Source of the DNA: Flavobacterium sp. 270
GTDB taxonomy: Bacteria > Bacteroidota > Bacteroidia > Flavobacteriales > Flavobacteriaceae
Direction: 5' to 3'
DNA length: 64,000 bases
Assembly (NCBI RefSeq): GCF_004368785.1
Contig: NZ_SODM01000001.1
Coordinates: 620,001-684,000 of the forward strand
Within the stretch, counting starts at the first letter, position 1. The number at the start of each line of letters is the position of its first letter. The position numbers and the translations under genes are program-made. The notes below the pieces were generated by a model. The model was not told the DNA's origin. It was given only the letters and a program-made list of their open reading frames with translations, and did not search any database. Below are positions 1 to 10,180 of the stretch, one piece after another.

Positions 1-447
1 ATAATAGTTTAAAGCTCTTAAAAACTTCGCCTGCGCGATGATTTGCTTTTTAGTTTGTTCATTTTGAAATGTAATAGTCGGAACATTTGCTAAAACCTGA
101 TTACATCTAAAAATAGCTTTGTAAGTATCTCTCCACGTTACGGCATTTCCTTCCCAGAAATTATAATTGATGTAATTAAATCTGGTCCAGTCTGCCAATT
201 CTGTCCACGGGCTTACGCTGTATCCTTCATCAGAAGTTAAATCTAAACGGAAATACATCCATCTTGCCCATAAACCATCTTTATAAAACATGGCATAAAT
301 AGAATTTACACCGGCTTGTGCATCACTTTCTGTTTTCCAATATTGATCTACTGTTATATCATTTGGGCTGTCCAGGTCTAATTCGCTTTCACAAGCTGTA
401 AAAACCAAGCCTAGAAAAGCTGCTGTTATTATGATTATTTTTTTCAT
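1..447 (-). CDS. SusD/RagB-like outer-membrane lipoprotein, C-terminal part missing
   Basis: The reading frame is open to the window edge, so only about the first 149 residues are present. It starts with a lipoprotein signal peptide (MKKIIIITAAFLGLVFTAC; lipid-accepting Cys19), followed by the SusD-type N-terminus in which a residue pattern like DQYWKTESDA leads into the helical TPR-like region. Proteins of this family sit on the outer surface and hand ligands, usually glycans, to a SusC partner. It lies 16 bases downstream of a SusC gene on the same strand, the normal susC-susD order. The substrate cannot be read from this fragment. Confidence 0.9.
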   Translation of the reverse strand, partial: MKKIIIITAAFLGLVFTACESELDLDSPNDITVDQYWKTESDAQAGVNSIYAMFYKDGLWARWMYFRLDLTSDEGYSVSPWTELADWTRFNYINYNFWEGNAVTWRDTYKAIFRCNQVLANVPTITFQNEQTKKQIIAQAKFLRALNYY

Positions 448-463
448 TATGCTGTTTTTTTAA

Positions 464-3400
464 TTAAAAGCTAAATTCTACACCAAAAGAATACGTCTTA
501 AGATTCGGGAAAGAACCATTATCAACACCTCGTTCAAAAATTCTATTATCGCCGGTATTGCTAAACTCAGGATCTAAACCTTGGTATTTAGTAATGGTAA
601 TAATATTTTGTGCCGATAAGCTTAATCTTGCTCTCGAAATACCTGAATTTTTTAATACGCTGTCTGGAAGATTATATCCAAAACCAATGTATTTTAGGCG
701 GATAAAATCACCGTTTTCTAAGAAACGATCGCTGTCTCCTCTTGAGTTTAATGTTGAACCTTTTGTAATTCTAGGAAAATCGGTATTTGGATTTTCTGGT
801 GTCCAAGGCTGAATTCCTGTTCTGTAGTTACTGTTGTCATCAAAACGATCCACAACACTTCTAAATCCGTCATAAACAGTCGCACCATGAGAAGCAATCC
901 AGTTCATAGAAAAATCAAAACCTTTGTATTCTGCTCCGGCGTTTAATCCCATTTCAAATTCTGGCCACGGACTTCCAACAACAGCTTTGTCTGCATTAGT
1001 AATTTGTCCGTCTCCGTTATTATCTTTAAAACGAATATCTCCAGGAACTGCATTTGGCATAATAACTTGTCCGTTTGCATTTTTGTAGTTGTTAATTTCC
1101 TGTTGGTTTTGGAATAATCCATCCGTTTCTAAAACATACCACATTCCTACCGGGTTGCCGCTGCGGGTGATGGTGTTTCCAATAATACTTTCATTTTGGC
1201 CGTTACCTAAAGAAACCAACTTGTTGTTTACTTTAGTAAAGTTTACAGAAGCATTAAAAGAGAAATCATTGATTTTTTTGCTGTAAGCCAATTCCAATTC
1301 AAAACCTTTATTTTCTACAGTTGCAGCGTTAGAAATCGGATTTCCGCCATCGTTTCCTGTCGTTAATAAAATTGGGAAACCAAATAATACATCTTCTGTA
1401 CGGGCAATAAAATAATCTGCCGTAAGACGCAAATCATTATTTAAAACTCCTAAATCTAAACCTAGATTGGTTTGTTTTAATTTCTCCCAACGCAATTGTG
1501 AATTTGACAATTTTACCTGAGAGGCAGAAGGATATAAAGTTTGATCTTTACCTAATACGATTTGTCCAAAATTATTCACGAAACTTCTGGATTCATATTC
1601 TCTGATGTTTCCAGAACCTAATTCTCCGTAACTCGCTCTTAATTTTAAATCTTTAATAAATTCTGATTTAAAAAACGATTCGTTGCTTATTCTCCATCCC
1701 ACAGAAAGTGATGGGAAATTTCCCCATTGATTCCCTTCGCTGAATCTTGATGAACCATCACGTCTGATTACTGCATTAAACAAATAACGATTATCATAAT
1801 TGTACTCTAATCTTCCTAAATAAGACGCTAAAGCTGCTTCGTTTATAAAACCGCCAACAACTGGCGAATCTCCTTGATTTAAAACCTCATAATACTGCCC
1901 AGTTCCAGAATTCATCGGAAGATTTCTCTTTGTTCCATAAATTTGGTTGTAAGTATCTTTCTGGAAAGTCTGACCTACTAAAACGGTTAAATCATGTTTG
2001 CCAAATTGTTTTTTGAAAGTCAGTGTATTTTCAAATAATGTTGTTTCTGATCTTCCTTTATTTTGATCCGTTTGAGATGGATCAATCGGTTGGTTTAATG
2101 ACCAGTTTCCAACCTTTCTCATGAATTTATAAGAATCAAAACTAGTTTCATATCCAAAATTGAAACGGTATTTCAACCAAGGCGCAAATTTTAATTCCGA
2201 CCAGATATTTCCTCTAATTCTAAAGTTTTCGTTTGTTACGTTAGAAAAATCAGCCAAAGCCAAAGGGTTTGTTCCAAAAGTATCTGCAACACCTTGTTTT
2301 CCGTAACCGTATCCGCCCGGATTAGAAGGATCGTAAAGCGGAATTGTAGGTGTCATTCTGTAAACATCAATAATTGGATTTCCAGACATTTCATCTGTTT
2401 TAGAATTACTGATTGCTAAGTTTTCTCCAATACTAAAAATTCCTTTTGAACCGCTTGAATTTACACGAAACGAAATTCTGTCAAAATCAGTTCCGATAAC
2501 GGTACCTTCATTTCCAAAATAATTTCCAGACATAAAGAAAGATGAATTATCTCCTCCTCCCGAAACACTGGCGTTATAATCCTGAATCATTCCTGTTTTA
2601 AAAACAGCATCCTGCCAGTCTGTATCAACCGCCATATTCAGGTTTTGTCTTGTAAATCCGGCATTGTCGTACGCCATATTATTCAATTTGGCAAACTCTT
2701 CGGTTCCCATCAAATCATAACGAGGCATAACCGTAAAACTGCTTTTTGCAGAAACTTCAACCTTAAGCGGGCCTTTTTTACCTTTTTTGGTTGTAATGAT
2801 AATTACTCCGTTCGCCGCTCTGGATCCGTAAATTGCTGCTGCAGATGCATCTTTTAAAACCTGAATCGATTCGATATCATTTGGGTTAAAATCCCTGTTT
2901 CCAGAAGTAACCAATCCGTCTATAACATAAAGCGGATTTGTGTTTTGAAGATTCTTAAGACCACGAATCTCGATATTAGCTTCTTGTCCCGGACGTCCGC
3001 CTCCACGAACTTTTACACCCGTAACAAGACCCTGAAGTCCGTCGGCAACAGTCGTAACTTGTCTTTTCTGGATTTCGTCTGCTTTTACTAAAGAAACAGC
3101 TCCCGTTAAATCTTTTTTCTGTTGCGATCCGTAACCAACAACTACGATTTCGTCTAATTTCATTGCATCTTCTGCTAATGAAACATTTATAGAAGTTCGA
3201 TTGTTGATTGCAATTTCCGTCGTTTTATAGCCCTGCGAGCTAAAAACTAACGTTTGATTTCCATTGGCGGCAATAGTATATTTTCCGTCAAAATCGGTTG
3301 CAACACCTTGCTGTGTATTTTTAATAAGAACATTTGCAAACGGAATTGGTTCTCCCGTTGCGCCGGTTACGGTTCCGGTAACCGTGATTTGCTGCTGGGC

Positions 3401-3478
3401 AAATGAGGTCTGCAGTAATAAACTAAAGAAAAACAAGAGGTAATATCTCTTTGTAATTTGATTGAACTTTGTTTTCAT
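464..3478 (-). CDS. SusC/RagA-family TonB-linked outer-membrane transporter
   Basis: 1004 residues, normal for SusC. Signal peptide ends near residue 28 (LLLQTSFAQ), followed by a carboxypeptidase-regulatory-like beta domain at about 30-105, a TonB-box-like stretch (DEIVVVGYG) near 110, the plug domain to about 235, and a 22-strand-type barrel ending in an aromatic residue (GVEFSF). There is no STN domain, so direct signalling to an anti-sigma factor is not expected. It is the import channel partner of the SusD fragment at the window start. The divergent hybrid two-component regulator across the 388-base gap is the likely controller, so this is the regulatory end of a glycan-utilisation locus whose enzymes lie outside the window. 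Confidence 0.95.
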   Translation of the reverse strand: MKTKFNQITKRYYLLFFFSLLLQTSFAQQQITVTGTVTGATGEPIPFANVLIKNTQQGVATDFDGKYTIAANGNQTLVFSSQGYKTTEIAINNRTSINVSLAEDAMKLDEIVVVGYGSQQKKDLTGAVSLVKADEIQKRQVTTVADGLQGLVTGVKVRGGGRPGQEANIEIRGLKNLQNTNPLYVIDGLVTSGNRDFNPNDIESIQVLKDASAAAIYGSRAANGVIIITTKKGKKGPLKVEVSAKSSFTVMPRYDLMGTEEFAKLNNMAYDNAGFTRQNLNMAVDTDWQDAVFKTGMIQDYNASVSGGGDNSSFFMSGNYFGNEGTVIGTDFDRISFRVNSSGSKGIFSIGENLAISNSKTDEMSGNPIIDVYRMTPTIPLYDPSNPGGYGYGKQGVADTFGTNPLALADFSNVTNENFRIRGNIWSELKFAPWLKYRFNFGYETSFDSYKFMRKVGNWSLNQPIDPSQTDQNKGRSETTLFENTLTFKKQFGKHDLTVLVGQTFQKDTYNQIYGTKRNLPMNSGTGQYYEVLNQGDSPVVGGFINEAALASYLGRLEYNYDNRYLFNAVIRRDGSSRFSEGNQWGNFPSLSVGWRISNESFFKSEFIKDLKLRASYGELGSGNIREYESRSFVNNFGQIVLGKDQTLYPSASQVKLSNSQLRWEKLKQTNLGLDLGVLNNDLRLTADYFIARTEDVLFGFPILLTTGNDGGNPISNAATVENKGFELELAYSKKINDFSFNASVNFTKVNNKLVSLGNGQNESIIGNTITRSGNPVGMWYVLETDGLFQNQQEINNYKNANGQVIMPNAVPGDIRFKDNNGDGQITNADKAVVGSPWPEFEMGLNAGAEYKGFDFSMNWIASHGATVYDGFRSVVDRFDDNSNYRTGIQPWTPENPNTDFPRITKGSTLNSRGDSDRFLENGDFIRLKYIGFGYNLPDSVLKNSGISRARLSLSAQNIITITKYQGLDPEFSNTGDNRIFERGVDNGSFPNLKTYSFGVEFSF

Positions 3479-3866
3479 TGATTTTGCATTTTAGATAGTT
3501 ATTTCTTTTGTGGTTTGGTTTAATAAATAGTACCTTTTTAATCGTCCGGTTTTCGAACAAAAAAGATAGTAGTACTATTCTTTTTTAATAAATTGTTCAT
3601 TTTGTTTCAAAATTAGTAATGGTTTAGTTTTTCAATCTTAATTTTATTGATAGTATATTTTTAACCTTAAAAAATTATCAATATCATTTATTTGAAAATT
3701 CAAAGTAGGCGCTTTTTATTCAAAATAAAATGCTTCATTTGTGTCAATATCTCTCTCAAATGATTCAAATTGTATTAAAAACAGCCCAATTTCATTCTTC
3801 TGCAACATTTTGTAGAACATTGACACGATTTGCAGAAACAGCTATTTAAGCCTAAAAAACATAACA
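3479..3866. other. Divergent intergenic region between susC and the hybrid regulator
   Basis: 388 AT-rich bases separate the divergent susC and regulator genes, so both promoters and any regulator binding site must lie here. I see no clean TTTG/TAnnTTTG promoter pair and no strong dyad. A GATTTGC stretch near 3828-3834 is a weak -7 candidate for the regulator gene. No open reading frame worth calling. Confidence 0.5.
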
Positions 3867-6800
3867 ATGCGTAAATTCTTTCTTTTTTTATATACCGCTC
3901 TTTTTTCGACTTTTTTTTCGAATGCACAAGAATATTATTTCAAACATTTTCAGGTCGAAGACGGACTTTCAAACAATACCGTAATTACATCATTGCAGGA
4001 CGAAGACGGTTTTATGTGGTTTGGTACAAAAGACGGCTTAAACCGATTCGATGGTTATCGATTTAAAACTTACAGAAGCCAATCTGACCCGATTCACAGT
4101 CTGGGAAGCAACTACATACAAACGATGCACGAATATAAAGGTGTAATTTGGGTAGGAACAGACAAAGGTTTGTATCAATACGATAAAAAAACAGATCGAT
4201 TTACGGTTTTAAACGAAGCCATAAACGACAGAATCAATGATATTAACCACGATAATAAAGGCAATATCTGGTTTGTATCAGGAAATATACTGTATAAATA
4301 TTCGACCGTAAAAAAGGAAACTAAAACCTTTAATCCCAATAAATATTTTGCCACAACATCAATAACCAGAGATTACAAAGGCGAAATCTGGGCTTCATCT
4401 TTAAATAAAATTTATCATTATTCTGAAGAAAATCTGTCTTTTGAAAGTATAACATTAAATCCGCCAGCCAGTAAAGCTAATTTTAGAATTACTATAATTT
4501 ATGCTTTAGACAAAGAAAATATTTTGATAGGCACACAAGATCAGGGCGTTTTGGTTTACAACCGAAAAAACAAAACCACAACCGAATTAAAGTTTGATAC
4601 CAAAGAGCCTGTTTTTGTTCGTCAGTTTAAAAAAAGAGGAAATAATGAATTGTGGATTGCCTGCGAATCTGGGGTTTATGTTTATAATCTACAAACTAAA
4701 ACAGCCGTAAATCTCAAAAAAAATTACAACGATCCGTATGCGATTTCAGACAACGCAGCCTACTCTATTACCATTGATAAGGAAAACGGAATCTGGATTG
4801 GAACTTATTTTGGCGGAATCAATTACCACCAAAAACAATACACCCAATTTAAGAAATACTTTCCGCAGAAAAATCAGAATTCTATCAGCGGAAGCGCTGT
4901 AAGAGAAATACATAAAGACGATCAAGGCGATTTATGGATTGGTACAGAAGATGCCGGCGTAAACCGTTTTAACCCTAAAACCCAAAAATTTACTTCTTAT
5001 CCGGTTTCCTATTATAACATTCATGCTTTGCTGCCGCGAAAAGACAAAATCTGGGTGGGAACTTTTGAGCATGGTTTGGATGTTTTAGATCGAAATTCGG
5101 GTCGCGTTCTCAAGCATTACAGCGCCAACGATCCGGCGACAGGTTTGCACAGTAATTTTATTTTTTCTTTTTATGAAATGAAAAACAAAAGCCTGGTTGT
5201 AATTACAACTTTTGGCTTGTACCATTATAATGAAGAAAAAGACAATTTTGAAATCCTGAAAATGTTTCCGGAAACGGCACATTTCACTTATTTTAAAGAA
5301 GATTACAGCGGTAATTACTGGGCAGGAAGTTACAGAGACGGTTTGTTTTTTTACAATCCGAAAACTAGGAAACGCGAAGTTTTTACGTATGACTATAAAA
5401 ACCCAAACGGAATCAGCAATAATTCTATCAATTCTTTATTTGAAGACAGTCGAAAAAATCTTTGGATTGCCACAGAAAACGGACTGAATTTATTCAACCC
5501 AAAAAACAGGACTTTTACTAAATTCACCACCAAAAATGGATTGCCGAGCAATGTTGTGTATTCCATTTTAGAAGATGATTCCCAGAATTTATGGATGACA
5601 ACTTCTAAGGGTTTGGTAAAATTTAGTCCGGATCATAAAACCATTAAAATTTTTACAACTGCAAACGGACTTTTGAGCGATCAGTTTAATTATAGTTCGG
5701 CGTTTAAAGATGCCAACGGCGATATGTATTTTGGAAATCTAAACGGAATGATTAGTTTTAATCCGAAGCATTTTACGAAGAATAAATACACGCCTTCTAT
5801 TTTTATTACCAATCTTCAGATTAACAATAAAGATATTGTTGCAGACGAAAATAATTCTCCAATAAAACAGTCCATTTCGCATATTTCAGAATTAGAATTA
5901 AACAATAATCAATCTTCTTTTAATCTTGAGTTTGCTTCTTTAAACTTTACCGCGCCCGAACTTACAGAATATTGGTACAAGCTCGAAGACGTAAACAAAG
6001 ACTGGGTTTATCTGGAACGCAACAACAAAGTTTTCTTTACAGAACTGGCGCCTGGCGATTATGTTTTTAAAGTAAAAGCCTTGAACAGTTTTGGCGTTTG
6101 GAGTAAAGAAGTAAAACTGAAAATCAAAATATTACCGCCATTTTATGCGAGTTCTTACGCGTACTTTTTGTATTTTCTATTAATCTGCGGCGGTTTTTAT
6201 TATGTAATTCGTTATTCTCAAAATCTAACTCAGATTAAAAATAACCGCAAAATAAAACACCTGAACGACGAAAAAGAAAAAGAAATCTATCAGGCTAAAA
6301 TTGATTTTTTTACGAATGTAGCACACGAAATCAGAACACCATTGACGTTGATAAAAGGGCCTTTGGAAAAACTTTTGGTTATGGAACATCCAGCGCCGGA
6401 AGTACCTCAGAATCTTTCTATAATGAAGAAAAATACGTCGCGATTATTAAAATTGGTGAATGAATTATTAGATTTTAGAAAATCTGAAATCGGCGGTTTG
6501 AAATTGACTTTCGTCGAAGCCAATATTTCGTCTCAGGTTCGAAATTTACATCTAAGATTCAGCCAGCTTATTGAAGAAAGAGGTATTGAATTTGAACTGG
6601 AACTGGGCGAAAAAGACATTTTTGCTTTTGTGGATAAAGAAGCTTTCAAGAAAATCCTGAGTAATTTGATCGGAAACGCCATAAAATACTCCAAGGACAA
6701 AGTTTCGATTTCTTTGTTTAGAGATGAAAAAAAGCTGACGATTATCGTGAAAAATGATGGAAATCTGATTCCGTTTCATTTGAAAGATAAAATTTTTGAG

Positions 6801-7793
6801 CCGTTTTTTAGAGTGGATATGAATACAACTTCCGGAACCGGAATCGGACTTTCGCTGGCGCATTCGCTTACACAACTGCATAACGGAAGTTTGCAATTGG
6901 TTTCTGATGCTGCTTTTAATGTTTTTGAATTGACTGTTCCGCTGCATCAGGAAGAAGAATTTATGTTTTATAATGAATCTGAAAAAGAACAAACCGAAAA
7001 AGAAATTGAAAAAGCTTCAATTGAAATTAAAAATGAAAAAGCACAGATTTTAGTCGTAGAAGATAATGAAGATCTTTTGAGTTTTATTATTTCGGAACTG
7101 GCTTCTAACTATATTGTTTTAAAAGCCGAAAATGGCGAAAGTGCTTTAAAAATCATTCATAACGAAAATATTCAGCTTGTAATAAGTGATATTCAAATGC
7201 CCGTTATGGATGGGATTACACTTTGCAAAACCATTAAAACCAACTTAGAAACCAGTCATATTCCGGTGATTTTATTAACGGCAAAAAGCTCATTGAAATC
7301 CCAAATTGACGGCCTGGAAGTTGGCGCAGATGCGTATGTAGCAAAACCTTTCTCTATGGATTATCTTAAAGTTCAGGCCAATAATCTAATCGAAAACAGA
7401 AAACAGATTATGAATTATTATGCGAGTTCGCCTTTGTCTCACATTAAAAGCATAGCACACAACAAAACCGACGAAAAGTTCCTGAAAAAGCTGGACGATG
7501 AAATTCTTAAAAACATTACAGATCAGGATTTAAGCGTAGAATCACTGGCCGAAATCATGAACATGAGCCGATCGACTTTATATAGAAAAATTAAAGACAT
7601 TACGAATTTAAGTCCGAACGAATTGATAAATATTGTCCGCCTAAAACGCGCCGCAGAATTATTATTAAACGAAAATTATAAAATGTACGAAATCGCAGAA
7701 ATGGTGGGTTATAAATCTCAGACGAGTTTTGGACGTAATTTCCAGAAGCATTTTAGTATGTCGCCTTCTGATTATGTTAGTGCTAATCGTTAA
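3867..7793 (+). CDS. Hybrid two-component system (propeller sensor, kinase, receiver, AraC HTH)
   Basis: 1308 residues. Signal peptide at 1-21, then two seven-bladed regulator propellers built of repeats such as GFMWFGTKDGLNRFDGY, giving a large periplasmic sensor to about residue 690. A Y_Y_Y domain follows to about 770, a single membrane segment near 775-795, and a kinase core with the H-box AHEIRTPLTLI (His820), N-box NLIGNAIKYS and G-box GTGIGLSLA. The receiver starts near 1060 and has phospho-acceptor Asp1108 in VISDIQMPVMDG. The AraC-type HTH lies at about 1205-1305. All key residues are present. This family binds a sugar in the periplasm and switches on the neighbouring susC-susD genes, and the divergent susC fits that role. 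Confidence 0.96.
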   Translation: MRKFFLFLYTALFSTFFSNAQEYYFKHFQVEDGLSNNTVITSLQDEDGFMWFGTKDGLNRFDGYRFKTYRSQSDPIHSLGSNYIQTMHEYKGVIWVGTDKGLYQYDKKTDRFTVLNEAINDRINDINHDNKGNIWFVSGNILYKYSTVKKETKTFNPNKYFATTSITRDYKGEIWASSLNKIYHYSEENLSFESITLNPPASKANFRITIIYALDKENILIGTQDQGVLVYNRKNKTTTELKFDTKEPVFVRQFKKRGNNELWIACESGVYVYNLQTKTAVNLKKNYNDPYAISDNAAYSITIDKENGIWIGTYFGGINYHQKQYTQFKKYFPQKNQNSISGSAVREIHKDDQGDLWIGTEDAGVNRFNPKTQKFTSYPVSYYNIHALLPRKDKIWVGTFEHGLDVLDRNSGRVLKHYSANDPATGLHSNFIFSFYEMKNKSLVVITTFGLYHYNEEKDNFEILKMFPETAHFTYFKEDYSGNYWAGSYRDGLFFYNPKTRKREVFTYDYKNPNGISNNSINSLFEDSRKNLWIATENGLNLFNPKNRTFTKFTTKNGLPSNVVYSILEDDSQNLWMTTSKGLVKFSPDHKTIKIFTTANGLLSDQFNYSSAFKDANGDMYFGNLNGMISFNPKHFTKNKYTPSIFITNLQINNKDIVADENNSPIKQSISHISELELNNNQSSFNLEFASLNFTAPELTEYWYKLEDVNKDWVYLERNNKVFFTELAPGDYVFKVKALNSFGVWSKEVKLKIKILPPFYASSYAYFLYFLLICGGFYYVIRYSQNLTQIKNNRKIKHLNDEKEKEIYQAKIDFFTNVAHEIRTPLTLIKGPLEKLLVMEHPAPEVPQNLSIMKKNTSRLLKLVNELLDFRKSEIGGLKLTFVEANISSQVRNLHLRFSQLIEERGIEFELELGEKDIFAFVDKEAFKKILSNLIGNAIKYSKDKVSISLFRDEKKLTIIVKNDGNLIPFHLKDKIFEPFFRVDMNTTSGTGIGLSLAHSLTQLHNGSLQLVSDAAFNVFELTVPLHQEEEFMFYNESEKEQTEKEIEKASIEIKNEKAQILVVEDNEDLLSFIISELASNYIVLKAENGESALKIIHNENIQLVISDIQMPVMDGITLCKTIKTNLETSHIPVILLTAKSSLKSQIDGLEVGADAYVAKPFSMDYLKVQANNLIENRKQIMNYYASSPLSHIKSIAHNKTDEKFLKKLDDEILKNITDQDLSVESLAEIMNMSRSTLYRKIKDITNLSPNELINIVRLKRAAELLLNENYKMYEIAEMVGYKSQTSFGRNFQKHFSMSPSDYVSANR

Positions 7794-7952
7794 AATTTAA
7801 ATTCCAAATTTTTAAAATCCAAATTCCAATGTTGAGATTTTTTGCCACGAATTTCACGAATCAACACGAATTGTTTTGTTCGTTTTTGTCATTCTGAGCG
7901 ATCCCGAGGCTGCGGGAGAAGAACACGCAAGAAACTCCATAACAATATCCGC

Positions 7953-8051
7953 TTCCTGCAAGGTTTCCAAAACCTTGTAGGTATAAATAAGTTTGGTTAA
8001 GAAAAAGAGTAGATATTAGAAACCTACAAGGTTTTGGAAACCTTGCAGGAA
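7953..8051. repeat. Perfect 30-bp inverted repeat with nested palindromes
   Basis: Arms 7953-7982 and 8022-8051 are exact reverse complements with a 39-base spacer. Each arm contains its own small hairpin (AAGGTTT, three bases, AAACCTT), so the unit can fold as one long stem or two short ones. It lies between the regulator gene (stop 7793) and the thiolase gene (start 8133), both on the plus strand. It could end transcription or be a dispersed repeat. The rest of the 339-base gap contains a GTCATTCTGAGCGATCCC stretch resembling degenerate repeat sequence and no gene. Confidence 0.85.
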
Positions 8052-8132
8052 CGTGTCTAAAAAACGTTACAAAAATTTAATTTTTAATTCTCAATTTTTA
8101 ATTAATTTTATAGAAACAAATCCCAAAAAAGT

Positions 8133-9413
8133 ATGAACACAACAAATACCACCAGAAAAGTCGCGATCGTTGGCTATAACCGAATTCCGTTTGCGAGGGC
8201 AAACACCGCATATTCTGATGTAGGAAACCAGCAAATGATGACGGCTGCACTAAATGGTCTTGTTGAAAAATACAAATTGCAAGGAAAACTTCTTGGCGAA
8301 GTTGCCGGAGGTGCAGTTATCAAACATACTTACGACAATAACCTGATTAGAGAATGCGTAATGAAAACTGCTCTTGATCCCGCAACTCCCGCCTGCGATT
8401 TACAGCAAGCCTGCGATACCGGAATTGAAAGTGCTGTTTATATTGCCAACAAAATTGCACTCGGACAAATAGATTGCGGCATTGCAGGCGGTGTAGATTC
8501 TATAAGCGATATGCCGATTGCAGTAAGCGAAAATTTGAGAAAAATTTTATTAGGCGCCAGAAAAGCAAAGTCTTTTGGCGAAAAATTGAAGTTGTTTCTA
8601 AAAATTAGACCAAAAGACCTTTCGCCGCTTGTTCCTCGTAATGAAGAATCGCAAACCGGACTTTCGATGGGCGGACATACCGAAATCACAGCAAAATATT
8701 ATAAAATATCAAGAGAAGAACAAGATCAATTGGCATTAAGAAGTCATTTAAATATGGCAAAAGCCTACGATGAAGGCTTTTTTGACGATATGATTACACC
8801 TTTTAACGGACTTGAAAAAGATAATAATCTACGTAAAGACAGCACGATAGAAAAATTAGCGACTCTTAAACCTGCATTCGATAAAACAAACGGAACTTTA
8901 ACAGCAGGAAATTCTACACCTCTTACAGATGGCGCTTCGTGCATACTTTTAGCGAGCGAAGAATGGGCAAAAGAACAAGGTTTACCTATTTTAGCGTACA
9001 TCACTTTTGCAGAAATTGCTGCTATAGAGTATGTCAAAAAGCAGCAGAATTTATTATTAGCGCCATTATTTGCTGCTTCGCGAATGCTGGAAAAAGCAGG
9101 ATTAAATCTTCAGGATTTTGATTATTATGAAATTCACGAAGCTTTTGCTGCACAGGTTTTAACCACTTTAAAAATTTGGGAAAGTCCTGAACTTAGCGCA
9201 GAAATAGGTCTTAAAAAGCCACTTGGCGCAATAGATCGCAATAAACTAAACGTAAAAGGAAGCAGTTTGGCGGCAGCGCATCCATTTGCTGCAACCGGAG
9301 GAAGAATTATTGGCGTTATGGCCAAATTACTAAACGAAAAAGGATCCGGAAGAGGTTTTGTCTCGATATGTGCGGCTGGCGGACAAGGCGTTACAATGAT
9401 TATTGAGAAATAA
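8133..9413 (+). CDS. fadI: Acetyl-CoA C-acyltransferase (thiolase), FadI-like
   Basis: 426 residues, close to the 436 of E. coli FadI. It catalyses thiolytic cleavage of 3-ketoacyl-CoA in beta-oxidation, or the reverse condensation. The nucleophile is Cys94 in LQQACDTGIE, the second conserved histidine is His383 in AAAHPFAATGG, and the C-terminal cysteine is Cys413 in ICAAGGQGV; HEAFAAQ is also present. The middle region (KILLGARKAKSFGEKLKLF) resembles FadI more than short biosynthetic thiolases. It stands alone, with no fadJ-like partner beside it, so assignment to FadI rather than a general thiolase is by resemblance. A terminator follows the stop. Confidence 0.88.
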   Translation: MNTTNTTRKVAIVGYNRIPFARANTAYSDVGNQQMMTAALNGLVEKYKLQGKLLGEVAGGAVIKHTYDNNLIRECVMKTALDPATPACDLQQACDTGIESAVYIANKIALGQIDCGIAGGVDSISDMPIAVSENLRKILLGARKAKSFGEKLKLFLKIRPKDLSPLVPRNEESQTGLSMGGHTEITAKYYKISREEQDQLALRSHLNMAKAYDEGFFDDMITPFNGLEKDNNLRKDSTIEKLATLKPAFDKTNGTLTAGNSTPLTDGASCILLASEEWAKEQGLPILAYITFAEIAAIEYVKKQQNLLLAPLFAASRMLEKAGLNLQDFDYYEIHEAFAAQVLTTLKIWESPELSAEIGLKKPLGAIDRNKLNVKGSSLAAAHPFAATGGRIIGVMAKLLNEKGSGRGFVSICAAGGQGVTMIIEK

Positions 9414-9422
9414 GATAATTTA

Positions 9423-9456
9423 AAATCCCAGCTTTTTAGACTGGGATTTTTTTATT
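9423..9456 (+). terminator. Rho-independent terminator after the thiolase gene
   Basis: Stem AAATCCCAG (9423-9431) pairs with CTGGGATTT (9441-9449) around a nine-base loop and is followed by a T run. It sits 9 bases after the thiolase stop and just before the convergent azoreductase stop at 9460. Confidence 0.85.
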
Positions 9457-9459
9457 CCA

Positions 9460-10071
9460 TTAAAATGCAAATTCTTCAACGGAAGACAATGCTTTTGGCA
9501 ATGCATTTTCTGCTAAATCAGGAATTGCAGTTCCTTCTACTCTAAAAGTCGTAACATCTGTCATACCCATAAATCCTAATACAGTTCGTAAATACGATTC
9601 AGAGAAATCATAACTTTTGTACGGACCTTCAGAAAATACAGCTCCAGAGGCAATAGCTAAATATACTTTTTTATCGGTAACCAAACCTTTTGGCGATCCG
9701 TCTGCATAAGAAAAAGTCTTTCCTGCTCTGGCAATCTGATCGATCCATCCTTTTAATACTGCCGGAATTCCGAAGTTGTATAAAGGAACTCCAATCACAA
9801 TTACATCAGCTTCTAATAAGTTTTCTATTGCTTCGTCTGAATATTTTACGGCTGCAGTTTGTTCTGCTGTATGCGCTTCTTCAGGAGTATATACGGCACT
9901 TATATGCAAATCAGTCAAATAAGGTAAAGGTGTTTTAGAAAGATCCAAGATCTGTACTTGACTTTCTGGCTGTGCTGTTTTTAGTTTTTCGATAACAGCA
10001 TTCGATAATTGATTGCTAAACGAGGTTTCTCCTTTTAGACTTGTTATTATTTGTAGAATCTTTTGGCTCAT
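9460..10071 (-). CDS. azoR: FMN-dependent NADH-azoreductase (flavodoxin-like fold)
   Basis: 203 residues from the ATG at 10071 (MSQKILQIITSLKG); the frame runs further upstream, but that part overlaps the promoter region and does not look like protein. Family features are the N-terminal strand and phosphate-binding loop (TSLKGETSFS), PLYNFGIPAVLKGWIDQ near 95-112, and GFMGMTDV near the C-terminus. Members reduce quinones and azo compounds with FMN and NADH in the cytoplasm. It is divergent from an HxlR regulator with a large dyad in between, an arrangement typical of electrophile- or quinone-responsive control. Confidence 0.92.
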   Translation of the reverse strand: MSQKILQIITSLKGETSFSNQLSNAVIEKLKTAQPESQVQILDLSKTPLPYLTDLHISAVYTPEEAHTAEQTAAVKYSDEAIENLLEADVIVIGVPLYNFGIPAVLKGWIDQIARAGKTFSYADGSPKGLVTDKKVYLAIASGAVFSEGPYKSYDFSESYLRTVLGFMGMTDVTTFRVEGTAIPDLAENALPKALSSVEEFAF

Positions 10072-10132
10072 AATTTTAGGATTATTTGTTTTACAATACA
10101 AACTTATATACATTTACTATCTAATTTATAGT

Positions 10133-10168
10133 ACTATCCTCAAGGATAGCGCTACCCTTGAGGATAGT
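10133..10168. promoter_or_regulatory. Tandem-dyad operator between azoR and the HxlR gene
   Basis: Arms ACTATCCTCAAGG (10133-10145) and CCTTGAGGATAGT (10156-10168) are perfect reverse complements, and the centre TAGCGCTA is itself a palindrome. The block can also be read as two adjacent dyads, TATCCTCAAGGATA and TACCCTTGAGGATA. It lies 13 bases before the HxlR start codon and about 60 bases before the azoR start. HxlR proteins are dimeric winged-helix factors that often regulate a divergent neighbour, so this is the probable operator; binding is inferred. Confidence 0.75.
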
Positions 10169-10180
10169 AAAGGAATTGAT

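Noticed and set aside
10013-10180. Longer start for the HxlR regulator
   Set aside because: The extension runs backwards through azoR and the operator dyad; ATG 10181 gives the normal HxlR length.
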